Of a stretch of DNA of 64,000 nucleotides, positions 55,991 to 64,000 are shown one piece after another. The translations under genes were made by a program, and so were the position numbers. Below the pieces are notes generated by a model. It did not search any database. It saw only the letters and a program-made list of their open reading frames with translations, and was not told the DNA's origin. The DNA is from Gemmatimonadaceae bacterium (GTDB lineage Bacteria > Gemmatimonadota > Gemmatimonadetes > Gemmatimonadales > Gemmatimonadaceae), in contig JBBEBQ010000010.1 in assembly GCA_040882285.1 (NCBI GenBank), positions 124,001 to 188,000 on the forward strand. The letters are read 5' to 3'. Positions within the stretch are counted from its first letter, which is position 1; the number at the start of each line of letters is the position of its first letter.

Positions 55991-56668
55991 TTACGGCGCG
56001 AGCCGGCGCAGCGTGACTCCGACCGCGCCGGGCGGCAGCGGTCGAGTTTGATCCTGCGCCGCCACGGGTCGGATCGTGATTGAAGATCGCTCGAGGCCGG
56101 CATCCATGAGCCCTTCCACAACACGCTCCGCCAGCCGCGCGGCCCGGAGTGATTCATCGGTGCCCGTGACGTAACGCAGCTCCGCTGTGATCCCCGGCCC
56201 GCTGATATCCCACGACACCGAATCGATCGAAGTCGTGCCCGATTCGGTCACGATCGTCTCGTTCGCCAGGGTGTCGAGCGGCGTCGCTCCCTTGGCGCCG
56301 GATGGCGGTTGTTCCTCCGGGGGCGGCTCCCGCCACGCTCGCGGAACGAACAGAGCCAGAGCCGCGGCCGCGGCCAGTCCCACCGGCAACAGGAAAGCCC
56401 GACGCCGCGTTCGCCGCGCACGCAAGGAAATCACCGGAGCTCCCTGAGCAGCCTCAGCCCGCCGCACGCGAATCTTCTCCGTCAACGAAGCGGACGGCTT
56501 GCTCCCGAGGCTCAGTGCCGCCGTCACGCGGCGGATGGCCGCTATCTCCTCCCGGCACTCGGCGCACGATGCGACGTGGGCGGTCACGCGCTCGTCCATC
56601 GCTTCTCCGTCGGCATGCGCTTGCAGCTCGGCGGCATCGGGATGCGTCCCGTTCATATCCTCAGCCAT
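55991..56668 (-). CDS. Membrane anti-sigma factor with zf-HC2 domain
   Basis: A 225-residue protein. The zinc motif is HVASCAEC (about 31-38), one membrane segment is FLLPVGLAAAAALALFVP (about 91-108), and the periplasmic part (about 110-225) has a proline-rich linker and a globular region without a known family. It overlaps the sigma gene by eight bases and should restrain that sigma factor. The stop is six bases from the end of the convergent caspase gene, so cleavage of its periplasmic domain by a caspase is an attractive but untested link. Confidence 0.85.
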   Translation of the reverse strand: MAEDMNGTHPDAAELQAHADGEAMDERVTAHVASCAECREEIAAIRRVTAALSLGSKPSASLTEKIRVRRAEAAQGAPVISLRARRTRRRAFLLPVGLAAAAALALFVPRAWREPPPEEQPPSGAKGATPLDTLANETIVTESGTTSIDSVSWDISGPGITAELRYVTGTDESLRAARLAERVVEGLMDAGLERSSITIRPVAAQDQTRPLPPGAVGVTLRRLAP

Positions 56669-57278
56669 TCGGCGCTCTCAACGGAGACACGAGGTACTTG
56701 CGAATTGCGACCAGCCAATTCCGCGCGGTTGCTTCGGTCAGGTTCAATTTCTTTCCGATCTCCTCGTAGCCGTAGCCATCGCGGTACAGATCGATGAACT
56801 CGGCCCAGCGTTGATGCTTCGGCTCGGCGCTCGAGCGCAGCTCCGCGATCCGCCGCTCGAGCTCGAGCAGCTCGTCCCGATCCACCGAGTCCAGCTCCGC
56901 TGCGATCGCGTTCGCCTCATCCTCGAATGAGACGTTGCGCCGCTTCGCCCCCGAGCCCTGCCGTCCCTTCCAGTCTCCGGTCAGCTTCTCGCGCGCGCGG
57001 AGCGCGGCGCGAACGGCGACCTGCGCGAGCCACTTTTCCGGCTTCCCTTCTTCCCTGTACTGCCCGGCCGCTTCCATCAACCCTACTAATACATCGCTCG
57101 TGACGTCTTCCGTCGCCTCCCGCGGCTCTCGCAGCCAGGAGATCGTTCGCAGCACGTAAAAGACCCGCGTCCACACCAAGTCGCGATAACCCTGATAACA
57201 TGCCGCCCATGCCGCTTTCCTGACCTCTTCAGATTCGGAGCGCATCTGGAGCAACAGCTGCCCGAGATCGGCGCTCAT
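56661..57278 (-). CDS. ECF-type RNA polymerase sigma factor
   Basis: A 205-residue sigma factor with region 2 at about 20-90 (AAWAACYQGYRDLVWTRVFYVL, then EDVTSDVLVGLMEAAGQYR) and region 4 at about 140-195 (FIDLYRDGYGYEEIGKKLNLTEATARNWL). Region 2 is longer and less canonical than in the first sigma of the window. It is transcribed from the 197-base region shared with the TolB/TPR gene and is followed by its anti-sigma partner. Confidence 0.85.
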   Translation of the reverse strand: MSADLGQLLLQMRSESEEVRKAAWAACYQGYRDLVWTRVFYVLRTISWLREPREATEDVTSDVLVGLMEAAGQYREEGKPEKWLAQVAVRAALRAREKLTGDWKGRQGSGAKRRNVSFEDEANAIAAELDSVDRDELLELERRIAELRSSAEPKHQRWAEFIDLYRDGYGYEEIGKKLNLTEATARNWLVAIRKYLVSPLRAPNG

Positions 57279-57430
57279 CTATAGAGATGGATGACGGCGG
57301 GGGCGGCGATTGCCATCCGGATCAGCATTCGGGCACTCGATGACAAATCGTGGTCACGCCGTATTCATTGAGTTGCGGGCCGTCGTCCAGCCGTGTTGCG
57401 GAATCTGCAGTGCGTTCCCAGTTTACGGCG

Positions 57431-57475
57431 ATGTGCCCCGCCTGCAAGGCGCACCTCCATTTTGCGGATATTTGA
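57431..57475 (+). other. Possible 14-codon leader peptide with CxxC and HxH
   Basis: ATG at 57431 opens MCPACKAHLHFADI and stops immediately before the ATG of the TolB/TPR gene (TGAATG), which has no Shine-Dalgarno of its own. The peptide packs two Cys and two His in nine residues. The rest of 57279-57430 shows no other feature. Translation is unproven; the same frame is open further upstream. Confidence 0.3.
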
Positions 57476-58345
57476 ATGGCGACGGAAGGGCGGCCCAGGA
57501 CGCCGGTAAAGACCGCTGCGCTCACTTACGTTCCCACCGTAGGCGCCTTCGTCGCGCTCGCGAACAACATCTTCTCGCTGCTTGGAGCCACGCCCACCTG
57601 GCAGCGCCGAATCGTGCTCGGGGTGCTCGCATCGGTCCCGGTCGTTCTCGCGATTACGTGGATTTTCGGCACGCCGAGGACGGGCGACAGCTGGTTCGCG
57701 CGCGCGACCCGGACTCGCTCCGGGCGGCTGGCCTTCGCCGCGGTTCCCACAGTGCTTGTCGCGGCGACCCTCATGTGGACCATTGGGCCGCTTGCCGCGG
57801 GCGAAACGAAGGTCGAGCCGCGCGTCTCGGTTGCCCAGTTCCGCGACGACAGCCCGCAGAGTGACCACGCATATCTTGCCAGCGGGCTGTCCGAAGAGCT
57901 GGCACTGGCTCTGGAGCGCGTGCCGGGGATGGAGGTGCTCGACTCACCCGACTCCGCCGTCGTCCTCATCGAAGGCGCCGTGAGCCGGTGGAAGGACAGC
58001 CTGCGCGTCACCGCCAAGCTCCTGCGCAACTCCGACAAGCGGCGCCTCCGAACGGTACGGTACGAGCGCCCGTTCGGCGACGTGTTCGCGCTGCAGGATT
58101 CCCTCTCGCGGGACATCGTGCGGGAGCTCCTGCCGCACATTCCGGGCGGTCTGACGAAGGGCGGGATCCGCATGCGGGATCCGCTGCCCGAGGCGTACGA
58201 CCTGTATCTTCGTGCTCGCTTCGCGCGTGACAGCGAAGGAAATGTGGCCAGGGCAGATTCGCTTTTCCGGGCCGCGCTCGCGGTCGATCCGTCGTTCGCG
58301 CGCGCGCGGCAGGATCTCGCGGCACTGGGATCCGGCGCGCGCTGA
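57476..58345 (+). CDS. Membrane protein with TolB-like (FlgO-type) domain and TPR-like tail
   Basis: A 289-residue protein. Two hydrophobic segments (about 43-62 and 80-100) anchor it; the rest is presumably periplasmic or cytoplasmic. Residues about 115-225 match the domain found before TPRs in many adenylate-cyclase- or kinase-linked proteins: FRDDSPQSDHAYLASGLSEEL, VVLIEGAVSRWKDSLRVTAKL and ERPFGDVFALQDSLSRDIV. One TPR-like helical pair closes the protein (AYDLYLRARFARDSEGNVARADSLFRAALAVDP). It diverges from the second sigma gene, so it could be one of that factor's targets. Confidence 0.8.
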   Translation: MATEGRPRTPVKTAALTYVPTVGAFVALANNIFSLLGATPTWQRRIVLGVLASVPVVLAITWIFGTPRTGDSWFARATRTRSGRLAFAAVPTVLVAATLMWTIGPLAAGETKVEPRVSVAQFRDDSPQSDHAYLASGLSEELALALERVPGMEVLDSPDSAVVLIEGAVSRWKDSLRVTAKLLRNSDKRRLRTVRYERPFGDVFALQDSLSRDIVRELLPHIPGGLTKGGIRMRDPLPEAYDLYLRARFARDSEGNVARADSLFRAALAVDPSFARARQDLAALGSGAR

Positions 58346-58388
58346 CCTGCTGTTCCGACACAAACTGATACAATCAACGGAGGGTTCG

Positions 58389-59144
58389 ATGCGTTCGATG
58401 CTCGATCGGAAGAGCTTGCTGTGTGGGGTGGTGATCGCTGCCGTAGCCGCAGCGTGCGTTCCGCCCGGAGTCAGCACGGTCGTGGGCGGCACGTGCGCGA
58501 TGTGCGCGGTGTTCGATAAGAAGGCCGAGGTCCCCGCGGCGGCCAAGGCGGTTTCTCCCGGCACCCGCGCGGCGGACGTCGTCGCGCTCGCCGCGAACCT
58601 GGCGGATCACGGTTACAGCACCAACTCCCCGCTGTCGCTTTTGACCGCCGCCGAGCTGCTCATGCAGGCTTCCCCGACGGCGCTGAGCGGAAAGCGGGGC
58701 ATCACGATGCCCGCGGTCACGGCCAAGTCCGGCGCGGCGGTGACGTTCGAGCCGGGGGCGATGATCGCCGCCGCGCGCTCCATGGCGGGTGGCAACACCG
58801 GCGTCGCTGCCCTCGCGACGCAGCTCCAGAACCGGCTGGCCAGCGGGCCGAAGGGAGCGGTCGGCGGTCCTCGCTCGACGGTTGATCGCGTTCTCTCCAA
58901 CTCGACCGACATCTGGGAGATCCGCTTCCGCGGCGGCGAGCGCGGCTCCATCCGCGTGGGCGGCGATGGCGATACGGACCTCGACTGCTACGTCTACAAT
59001 TCGGCGGGTACGCTCGTCGCCTACGACAACGATCTCACGGATTACTGCATCCTCGACTGGTACCAGGCATCCACGGGCAACATCCGGCTCGAGATCAGGA
59101 ACCTCGGCGACGTGTACAACGAGTACATCCTCAGCACCAACTGA
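58389..59144 (+). CDS. Lipoprotein with PPC-like C-terminal domain
   Basis: A 251-residue protein; the ATG at 58389 has GGAGGG upstream. The signal ends in the lipobox AAACVPPG near residue 21, followed by a Cys pair (TCAMC). The middle (about 40-150) is Ala/Ser-rich without a known family. The C-terminal 85 residues (IWEIRFRGGERGSIRVGGDGDTDLDCYVYNS to NEYILSTN) have the strand order of a PPC domain with an Asp-rich DGDTDLD loop, echoing the PPC proteins 6-9 kb upstream. It ends before a bidirectional terminator. Confidence 0.75.
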   Translation: MRSMLDRKSLLCGVVIAAVAAACVPPGVSTVVGGTCAMCAVFDKKAEVPAAAKAVSPGTRAADVVALAANLADHGYSTNSPLSLLTAAELLMQASPTALSGKRGITMPAVTAKSGAAVTFEPGAMIAAARSMAGGNTGVAALATQLQNRLASGPKGAVGGPRSTVDRVLSNSTDIWEIRFRGGERGSIRVGGDGDTDLDCYVYNSAGTLVAYDNDLTDYCILDWYQASTGNIRLEIRNLGDVYNEYILSTN

Positions 59145-59160
59145 TCGACATTCGCGTCAG

Positions 59161-59193
59161 GGGCCCGCGCTTCGGGGGTCGAAGCGCGGGCCC
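59161..59193. terminator. Bidirectional hairpin terminator
   Basis: A perfect 13-bp GC-rich stem (59161-59173 with 59181-59193, seven-base loop) followed by TGTTTC lies between the convergent ends of the PPC-like lipoprotein gene and the TonB-dependent receptor gene. Confidence 0.75.
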
Positions 59194-59210
59194 TGTTTCA
59201 CTGCGCGACG

Positions 59211-62200
59211 CTACTGCACGCGGATGTTGACACCGCCGGGCCCGGGCGGTGCCGCTGCGGGCGCGTCGGTGAAGCGCACCGGATTTCCGAACTGCCACCG
59301 GGTGTTCTCGCGATCTTTCATGGGAGTCTCCAGCATCCGCTGAAACATCGGGATGAGCTCGCGCTGCGCCGGCGACACGGCCTCGGCCGCGATCTCCGGC
59401 TGCTCCCAGAAAATCTTCCAGTACGCCTTCTGCGCGACGAGCACGCTGTCGAGCTCGGTCTTGCCGGCGCTGCCCTGTCCCGCGGCCAGCAGCTCTCCAA
59501 TAGCGCGATAAACGGCGCGCACTCTCTCAGAGTACACGGAATCGGCCTGCCGCAGCATCGCGATCTGCGTCGCGCTCAGGAACAGCGAATCGCTCTCGGA
59601 CAGCAACAGCTTGTGGACACTGGACGTGTTCGACAGGTAGAACGCGGCAATCGAATCGGCGGTCCTCCGCTGCCAGCGGCCGTCCATCCGCACGGGTTCC
59701 ACCGCGCGGCGAAGCTCCTGCACGTCGAAGTCCACCGAGAGGTTCACGGAGAAATCGATCACGACGCGGAACGGATCGCGCCCGATCGAGCGGCCCGCGC
59801 GGTTGCTGCCGAAGCGCGGATTCACGTCGTACCGGAAGCGGTTGGCGGCCGGATCGAAGCCGCGCGGCAGCAGCAATACCGGATCCGCGTAGGACGACCG
59901 CGCGAGCACGTTCTGCAGATACACGTTCGGGGATACGCGCCGCCGCCACTTCGGCGGAATCGGCGGCACCCACTGAATGCTCAGCGACTGCGTGCCTGGG
60001 CCTCTGCACGAGTTGCGGCCGGGAACCGAGCCTGCATTCTCGCGGAGGCAGTCGCGCGCGCCGGCGGGGCCGTTGGCGGCGAGCGCCGCGATCTGGCTCG
60101 CGAGCGCGGCGTCGGGCTCCGTCGCGGGTCTTGGAATGTAGGCTCTGTCACCGCCGCGGCCGTCGCCGTTCACGTCCCCCTGCACGACCGGCGTGAACGG
60201 CAAACCCGATTGCGCTCGGCCGAACAGCGTGATCGTCCCCACTTTCGGATTGGAAAAGCCGCCCGTGAGCACGAGCACGTTGCGCGCGTCGCTCGAGTTG
60301 GGGGCCCACTCGCGCTCTCGCGGATCACCGAAGCTCGCGCCGTCGAATCCGCGGTACTGCCGCCGCATCCACTGCAGCGTGTAGTTGGCGGACACGTGGA
60401 AATTGAACCTGCCCCGCATCTTGAACACGTCGGGCGAGAGACCGAACGTCAGTTGCCCGCCGTATCCGCGCAGGTCGCTCACGCGAGTTGTCACGGAGCC
60501 GAACTGATCCGACCTGCGCGATTCGGCTGCCGACACCGACCCGCTGGTCGTGTCTATCGCCGACTGGGTCACGTACACGGGGCGACCGGCTTCGCTCGCC
60601 AGCGCGAAGCGCTGCACGCCGGAAAAGTTCGCATCCACCAGTCCCGGCTGCGACAGATCGTACGACGCCAGGCCGCCGACCTTGACCAGCCACTTCTGAA
60701 AGATGTTCGTGGACCAGTCGAGCGACGCGCGCCAGCTCCGCGGCACGTCGTACGACGGGTCTATCAGCGTCACGCGCGGCGCGCGCTCTCCCAGCGGACC
60801 ATTGCCGTCGAGACACTGCGTGGGAATCGATGCGGGGTTCGACTCGAACATCGCCCAATCCGCCAATGGCGTCGCTGCGCCCACGCACGAGAGGTTCGAC
60901 GTTCCTCCCGGCAGACCCGTCGCGGCCGATGCTTCGGCGAGAATGTCCGGCCGCAGCAGGTCGCGGAACTCTCCGATGCCACCGCGGATCACTCCTGTGT
61001 TGTACCTGTAGAACCTGCCGATCTGCGACTGATTGATCCCCGACCCGTTGTCCTTGTCGCGGTTATAGCGGAAAATGAAACCGACGCGGGGGCTGATGTG
61101 CACGCGCGCTGGCGCTGCACCCGTCTCGACGCCGAGCGCCTGCTCGAGCGCGGGGTTCTTCGCGGGCGAATCGAAGAAGCCGTCGGCCTCGACGCGCGCG
61201 CCGTACAGCACGCTGAGGAACTGCGACTTGGTGTACGAGTGCGCCAGCGCCGCCGCTCCGTTCCACACCTTGCCGGCGCGTGTCGGCTGCGCCAGCGTGC
61301 GCGAGAAGCTGCTGGGATCGCCGGCGGCGAAGTCCTCCAGCGAGTTGAAAGTGAAGGTGCCCAACCGGTTGGGAGCACCCGCCTGTTCGAGTCCGTCGGC
61401 GCGTCCCCAGAGCAGCGCCTTGAACCGGTGGCGGCGTCCGCCCGCGTTCCAGATCGTCTCGTTCGCGCCTTCGATCGTCCACCGGCTGTCGTCGGCGGAG
61501 AAGAACGGCCCCCCGCCGACGCTCAACGCCGCGACGTCGTTGCTGCCGTCCGCGCCGGGCGAGCGCACCATGACGTTCGCTCCCGGGAGTACGCGATACG
61601 GCGTAGTCTCGGTGGAGACCTTCCCCGCCGCGATGCGCGTCTCGCTTAGAATGCGACGTCCCGGGCCAACGTATTCGCCCAGTGTGATCTGTCCGCCGAT
61701 CGTGCGCTCGCGCCTCTCGCCCGCCGCGGACGGAGCGCTGAGCGGGCCGAATCCGAGTGCGCCTTCCCTGACCGATCCTATGTACGTGGTGAGCGCGCGG
61801 ACTTTGAGCGTGTCGCGTGTATCGTCCAGCCGGCCGAGCCAGGTGAGCGCGTCGCGCTTCCGGCTGCCGGGGATGCCGCTTCCGCTGAGCGAGAGACCGG
61901 CGGGATTCGCCAGCGCGATCAGTCGCGCGACGGAATCCGGTGACACTCCCGCGCGCGTCAGCGCTTCGACGTCGGCGTCCAGCAGCGTCGCGGGATCGCT
62001 GGAGTTCTGCGCGACTTCGACTGCGACGTTGTACGTGAGCGCGCGGCGGATCAGCTCGCCGTCGGCGCCGAAGCTCGCCTTGAAGCCGCCGCTCTTCGCT
62101 CCCAACGCCAACGCCGTCGCATCCGCGAACTGCAGCGCCTGCGGGTCGAGCGTGACGAAGCCGTTGCGGCGCTGGTAGGTCCTGCTTCCCGGTCCGAGCC

Positions 62201-62942
62201 GAACGTCTATGTTCGCGCCGGCGAAGCCGCCGCGGGTCGGGTCGAACGTCGCGCCGGTGACTCGCGTTTCGGTGCGCGCCGCGCGCGGCACTGACGCCGC
62301 GGCCATTCCCATCCCGTTCAGCGTGTTGAGATTGGACTCCGCGCCCGCGCCGAGTATGGATATCCCGCCCGGCGTCTGCGTGACGTTCGACATCGTGCCG
62401 GCCAGCGCGTTGAGATCTCCGGCGACCGTCGGCGCGACCTGCCCGGCGACGCCGTCGGCCCAGCGCTCGGACGATCCGGGCTCGAGCTGCGTGGGATTGA
62501 CGTTGTTGCTCGCACGGACCGGCCGCGTCGCATTGATGCGCACCGCTTCCAGCTCGGCGAGGTTGGACGAGAGCGTGAAATCGGCGACGAGCTCCCGCTC
62601 GGTTCCCTGACGCTGCACTCTGCGGCGCGCGGACCGGAGCCCTTCAGCGCTGACCGCGACGAGGTAATCCCCCGTTCCGGTGTCGAACCGGACGCGATAA
62701 TCGCCCGCGCTGTCCGTTTTCGTTTCCTGCGTGGCGCGATCGGGTCCACGAGTGACCGTGATGGAGGCTCCCACTATCGCCCGGCTAGAGTCGTCGGTCA
62801 CGCGCCCGCGAATGATGTCCGCTTGAGGATCCTGAGCCGCCGAGGACAAAGGTGTCAGACAAAGCGTGAGCGCCGCTACGACAGTGGCGGGCGTTGCTCT
62901 GCGAAATAGAGAGCGAACGTCGGGAAATCGATCGAAATCCAT
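59211..62942 (-). CDS. TonB-dependent receptor with carboxypeptidase-regulatory-like domain and C-terminal helical extension
   Basis: About 1,243 residues from the ATG at 62942 (signal peptide ending SSAAQ); an upstream start at 62996 is less likely. An N-terminal CarboxypepD_reg domain (about 42-125; IIRGRVTDDSSRAIVGASITV) precedes a plug (about 130-255) and an outer-membrane beta-barrel up to about residue 1090 (VVIDFSVNLSVDFDVQ). Unusually, the chain continues about 130 residues beyond the barrel as a helical region with two LTxxQ-like motifs (LSATQIAML, VSPAQRELI) and a Pro-rich end. Receptors of this type import oligopeptides or glycans. It is monocistronic here. Confidence 0.92.
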   Translation of the reverse strand: MDFDRFPDVRSLFRRATPATVVAALTLCLTPLSSAAQDPQADIIRGRVTDDSSRAIVGASITVTRGPDRATQETKTDSAGDYRVRFDTGTGDYLVAVSAEGLRSARRRVQRQGTERELVADFTLSSNLAELEAVRINATRPVRASNNVNPTQLEPGSSERWADGVAGQVAPTVAGDLNALAGTMSNVTQTPGGISILGAGAESNLNTLNGMGMAAASVPRAARTETRVTGATFDPTRGGFAGANIDVRLGPGSRTYQRRNGFVTLDPQALQFADATALALGAKSGGFKASFGADGELIRRALTYNVAVEVAQNSSDPATLLDADVEALTRAGVSPDSVARLIALANPAGLSLSGSGIPGSRKRDALTWLGRLDDTRDTLKVRALTTYIGSVREGALGFGPLSAPSAAGERRERTIGGQITLGEYVGPGRRILSETRIAAGKVSTETTPYRVLPGANVMVRSPGADGSNDVAALSVGGGPFFSADDSRWTIEGANETIWNAGGRRHRFKALLWGRADGLEQAGAPNRLGTFTFNSLEDFAAGDPSSFSRTLAQPTRAGKVWNGAAALAHSYTKSQFLSVLYGARVEADGFFDSPAKNPALEQALGVETGAAPARVHISPRVGFIFRYNRDKDNGSGINQSQIGRFYRYNTGVIRGGIGEFRDLLRPDILAEASAATGLPGGTSNLSCVGAATPLADWAMFESNPASIPTQCLDGNGPLGERAPRVTLIDPSYDVPRSWRASLDWSTNIFQKWLVKVGGLASYDLSQPGLVDANFSGVQRFALASEAGRPVYVTQSAIDTTSGSVSAAESRRSDQFGSVTTRVSDLRGYGGQLTFGLSPDVFKMRGRFNFHVSANYTLQWMRRQYRGFDGASFGDPREREWAPNSSDARNVLVLTGGFSNPKVGTITLFGRAQSGLPFTPVVQGDVNGDGRGGDRAYIPRPATEPDAALASQIAALAANGPAGARDCLRENAGSVPGRNSCRGPGTQSLSIQWVPPIPPKWRRRVSPNVYLQNVLARSSYADPVLLLPRGFDPAANRFRYDVNPRFGSNRAGRSIGRDPFRVVIDFSVNLSVDFDVQELRRAVEPVRMDGRWQRRTADSIAAFYLSNTSSVHKLLLSESDSLFLSATQIAMLRQADSVYSERVRAVYRAIGELLAAGQGSAGKTELDSVLVAQKAYWKIFWEQPEIAAEAVSPAQRELIPMFQRMLETPMKDRENTRWQFGNPVRFTDAPAAAPPGPGGVNIRVQ

Positions 62943-63055
62943 GGCGGTAGCTGCTGAAGAGTGATCGGACTGACCGATTAGACATTCATCGGCCAAAAAC
63001 GGTTCGCTAACCGTTGCCTACCCGTACGACCCCGTGACAAGGGTGTTTCCTCATC

Positions 63056-63775
63056 ATGGCGTCTGCACCAGTCAGCATAGGTACGTTTCACGCCATGCGG
63101 CCCGCACGCACCTCGAGATTGATTTCCGTCGTGCCTAAGTGTCCGCTCTGCCACGCGGCCCGGCCGAGGTCCGTCGAAAGCGGAGACGGCAAGGGTTACT
63201 TCGCCTGCCGGGTGTGCAATCTCATCTACCTGACTCCGTCGCAGCGTCTTTCCGCGGCCGGTGAGCGCGCTCGCTACGAGCTCCACAACAACGATCGCGA
63301 CGACCCGAACTATGTGCTGTTTCTCCGCCGCCTCGCGGATCCACTGGTGGAGCGCTTGCGGCCCGGCGCGCGCGGGCTCGACTTCGGCTGCGGTCCCACG
63401 CCTGTGCTGTCGGAGATTCTGACGGCGGCCGGCTTTCCCTGCGCCGCGTATGATCCGTTCTTCGCGCCGGACGAGACCCTGCTCGACAAGCGCTACGATT
63501 TCATCACCTGCTCGGAAGTCGTCGAGCACGCGCATGACCCGGCCCGCATGTTCGCGACGCTGCGGCGCATGCTGGCGCCCGACGGCATTCTCGGCGTGAT
63601 GACGATGTTCCATCCGGGCGAGGACGCATTCGCCGACTGGTGGTATCGGCGCGATCCCACGCATGTCTGCTTCTATGGCGAAGCGACGATGCGCTGGATC
63701 GGCGAGCGGCACGGCTGGCAGACGGAATTTCCGCGGCCGAACGTCACGCTCTTCAGCGCCCCGGCCCGGCCATGA
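63056..63775 (+). CDS. SAM-dependent methyltransferase with N-terminal zinc ribbon
   Basis: Up to 239 residues. A zinc ribbon (CPLC near 29 and CRVC near 50) precedes a class I methyltransferase core with the SAM motif LDFGCGPTPVLSEIL near 109, DFITCSEVVEHAHDP near 152 and LRRMLAPDGILGVMT near 170. Proteins of this layout often modify cell-surface polysaccharide precursors or lipids. The start could also be the ATG at 63095 or the GTG at 63146. It ends two bases before the terminator hairpin shared with tRNA-Phe. Confidence 0.88.
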   Translation: MASAPVSIGTFHAMRPARTSRLISVVPKCPLCHAARPRSVESGDGKGYFACRVCNLIYLTPSQRLSAAGERARYELHNNDRDDPNYVLFLRRLADPLVERLRPGARGLDFGCGPTPVLSEILTAAGFPCAAYDPFFAPDETLLDKRYDFITCSEVVEHAHDPARMFATLRRMLAPDGILGVMTMFHPGEDAFADWWYRRDPTHVCFYGEATMRWIGERHGWQTEFPRPNVTLFSAPARP

Positions 63776-63777
63776 AC

Positions 63778-63806
63778 GACAACGGCCCCGCGAAGGGGCC
63801 GTTGTC
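63778..63806. terminator. Bidirectional hairpin between methyltransferase and tRNA-Phe
   Basis: A perfect 12-bp stem (63778-63789 with 63795-63806, loop GCGAA) between the convergent ends of the methyltransferase and tRNA genes. No long T-run on either side. Confidence 0.65.
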
Positions 63807-63823
63807 GGATGATTTCATACAGG

Positions 63824-63896
<73 letters not shown>

Positions 63897-63950
63897 CGAC
63901 GTAAGACAGCCTCGCAAACTACCCGGCGCGAGCGTCTCTTTCAACCGGCT

Positions 63951-64000
63951 CTATGGGCCGGGCCGGTACCGCCTCGCCATCTCGTCCAGTCCCTGCTGCA
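63951..64000 (-). CDS. C-terminal end of an unidentified protein, partial
   Basis: The minus strand is open from the right edge to a TAG at 63951-63953, reading QQGLDEMARRYRPGP. The composition looks like a natural C-terminus and the gene would lie just upstream of tRNA-Phe, but too little is visible to name it. Confidence 0.35.
   Translation of the reverse strand, partial: QQGLDEMARRYRPGP

Overview
The window is high-GC DNA from a Gram-negative bacterium. Evidence for this is a TonB-dependent receptor, a TolC-type outer-membrane channel, several lipoprotein signals and a cyclic-glucan synthase. Gene style (zf-HC2 anti-sigma/ECF pairs, TolB-like TPR proteins, SGDIDSR-type M28 peptidases, many ATGA start/stop overlaps) fits Gemmatimonadota, but that assignment is inference; no rRNA or marker is present to prove it. 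There is no transposase, integrase, CRISPR array or phage gene, so this looks like ordinary chromosome. One tRNA (Phe) lies near the right edge.

Layout. 0-4 kb: a minus-strand operon of VIT/VWA protein, ECF sigma factor and membrane anti-sigma factor (cut by the left edge). 4-13.9 kb: lytic transglycosylase, hemolysin III-type membrane protein, a sulfide-response operon (ArsR-rhodanese fusion, DsrE, sulfide:quinone oxidoreductase) with its own palindromic operator, acyltransferase, 2H phosphoesterase, plant/chlamydial-type FabI, a GGDEF protein, and a dioxygenase plus esterase pair resembling MhqO/MhqD. 13.9-26.5 kb: transketolase, cyclase/formamidase, a DAO-Rieske fusion and a giant (about 2,740 aa) cyclic beta-glucan synthase. 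26.6-31 kb: two small unknown/receiver proteins, an operon of aromatic amino-acid decarboxylase, M19 dipeptidase and DsbD-alpha lipoprotein, and an AI-2E family exporter. 31.9-42.4 kb: nine tightly packed minus-strand genes (MacA, MacB ATPase, permease, TolC, DoxX, APC permease, Rieske oxygenase, penicillin-acylase-like hydrolase, creatininase-like hydrolase). 42.5-46 kb: copper operon (cupredoxin, CopA, CsoR) preceded by a G-tract operator-like site, then a small membrane protein. 46.3-59.2 kb: M28 peptidase and a striking accessory block: three secreted caspase-fold proteases and an eight-repeat PPC-domain protein on one strand, meeting a second ECF sigma/anti-sigma pair on the other, then a TolB/TPR membrane protein and a PPC-like lipoprotein. 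59.2-64 kb: a TonB-dependent receptor with an unusual helical tail, a methyltransferase and tRNA-Phe.

Two things stand out. First, the caspase x3 / PPC-repeat / sigma-anti-sigma block at 47.8-57.3 kb, which looks like an undescribed envelope-sensing or self-proteolysis module. Second, a scattered family of short arrays built on a strict 7-base period but with different unit sequences (10.18, 11.13, 16.65, 26.57 and 39.05 kb). They sit at gene borders, two are organised as inverted elements, and one lies inside the signal-peptide codons of the TolC gene, where loss or gain of a unit would shift the frame.
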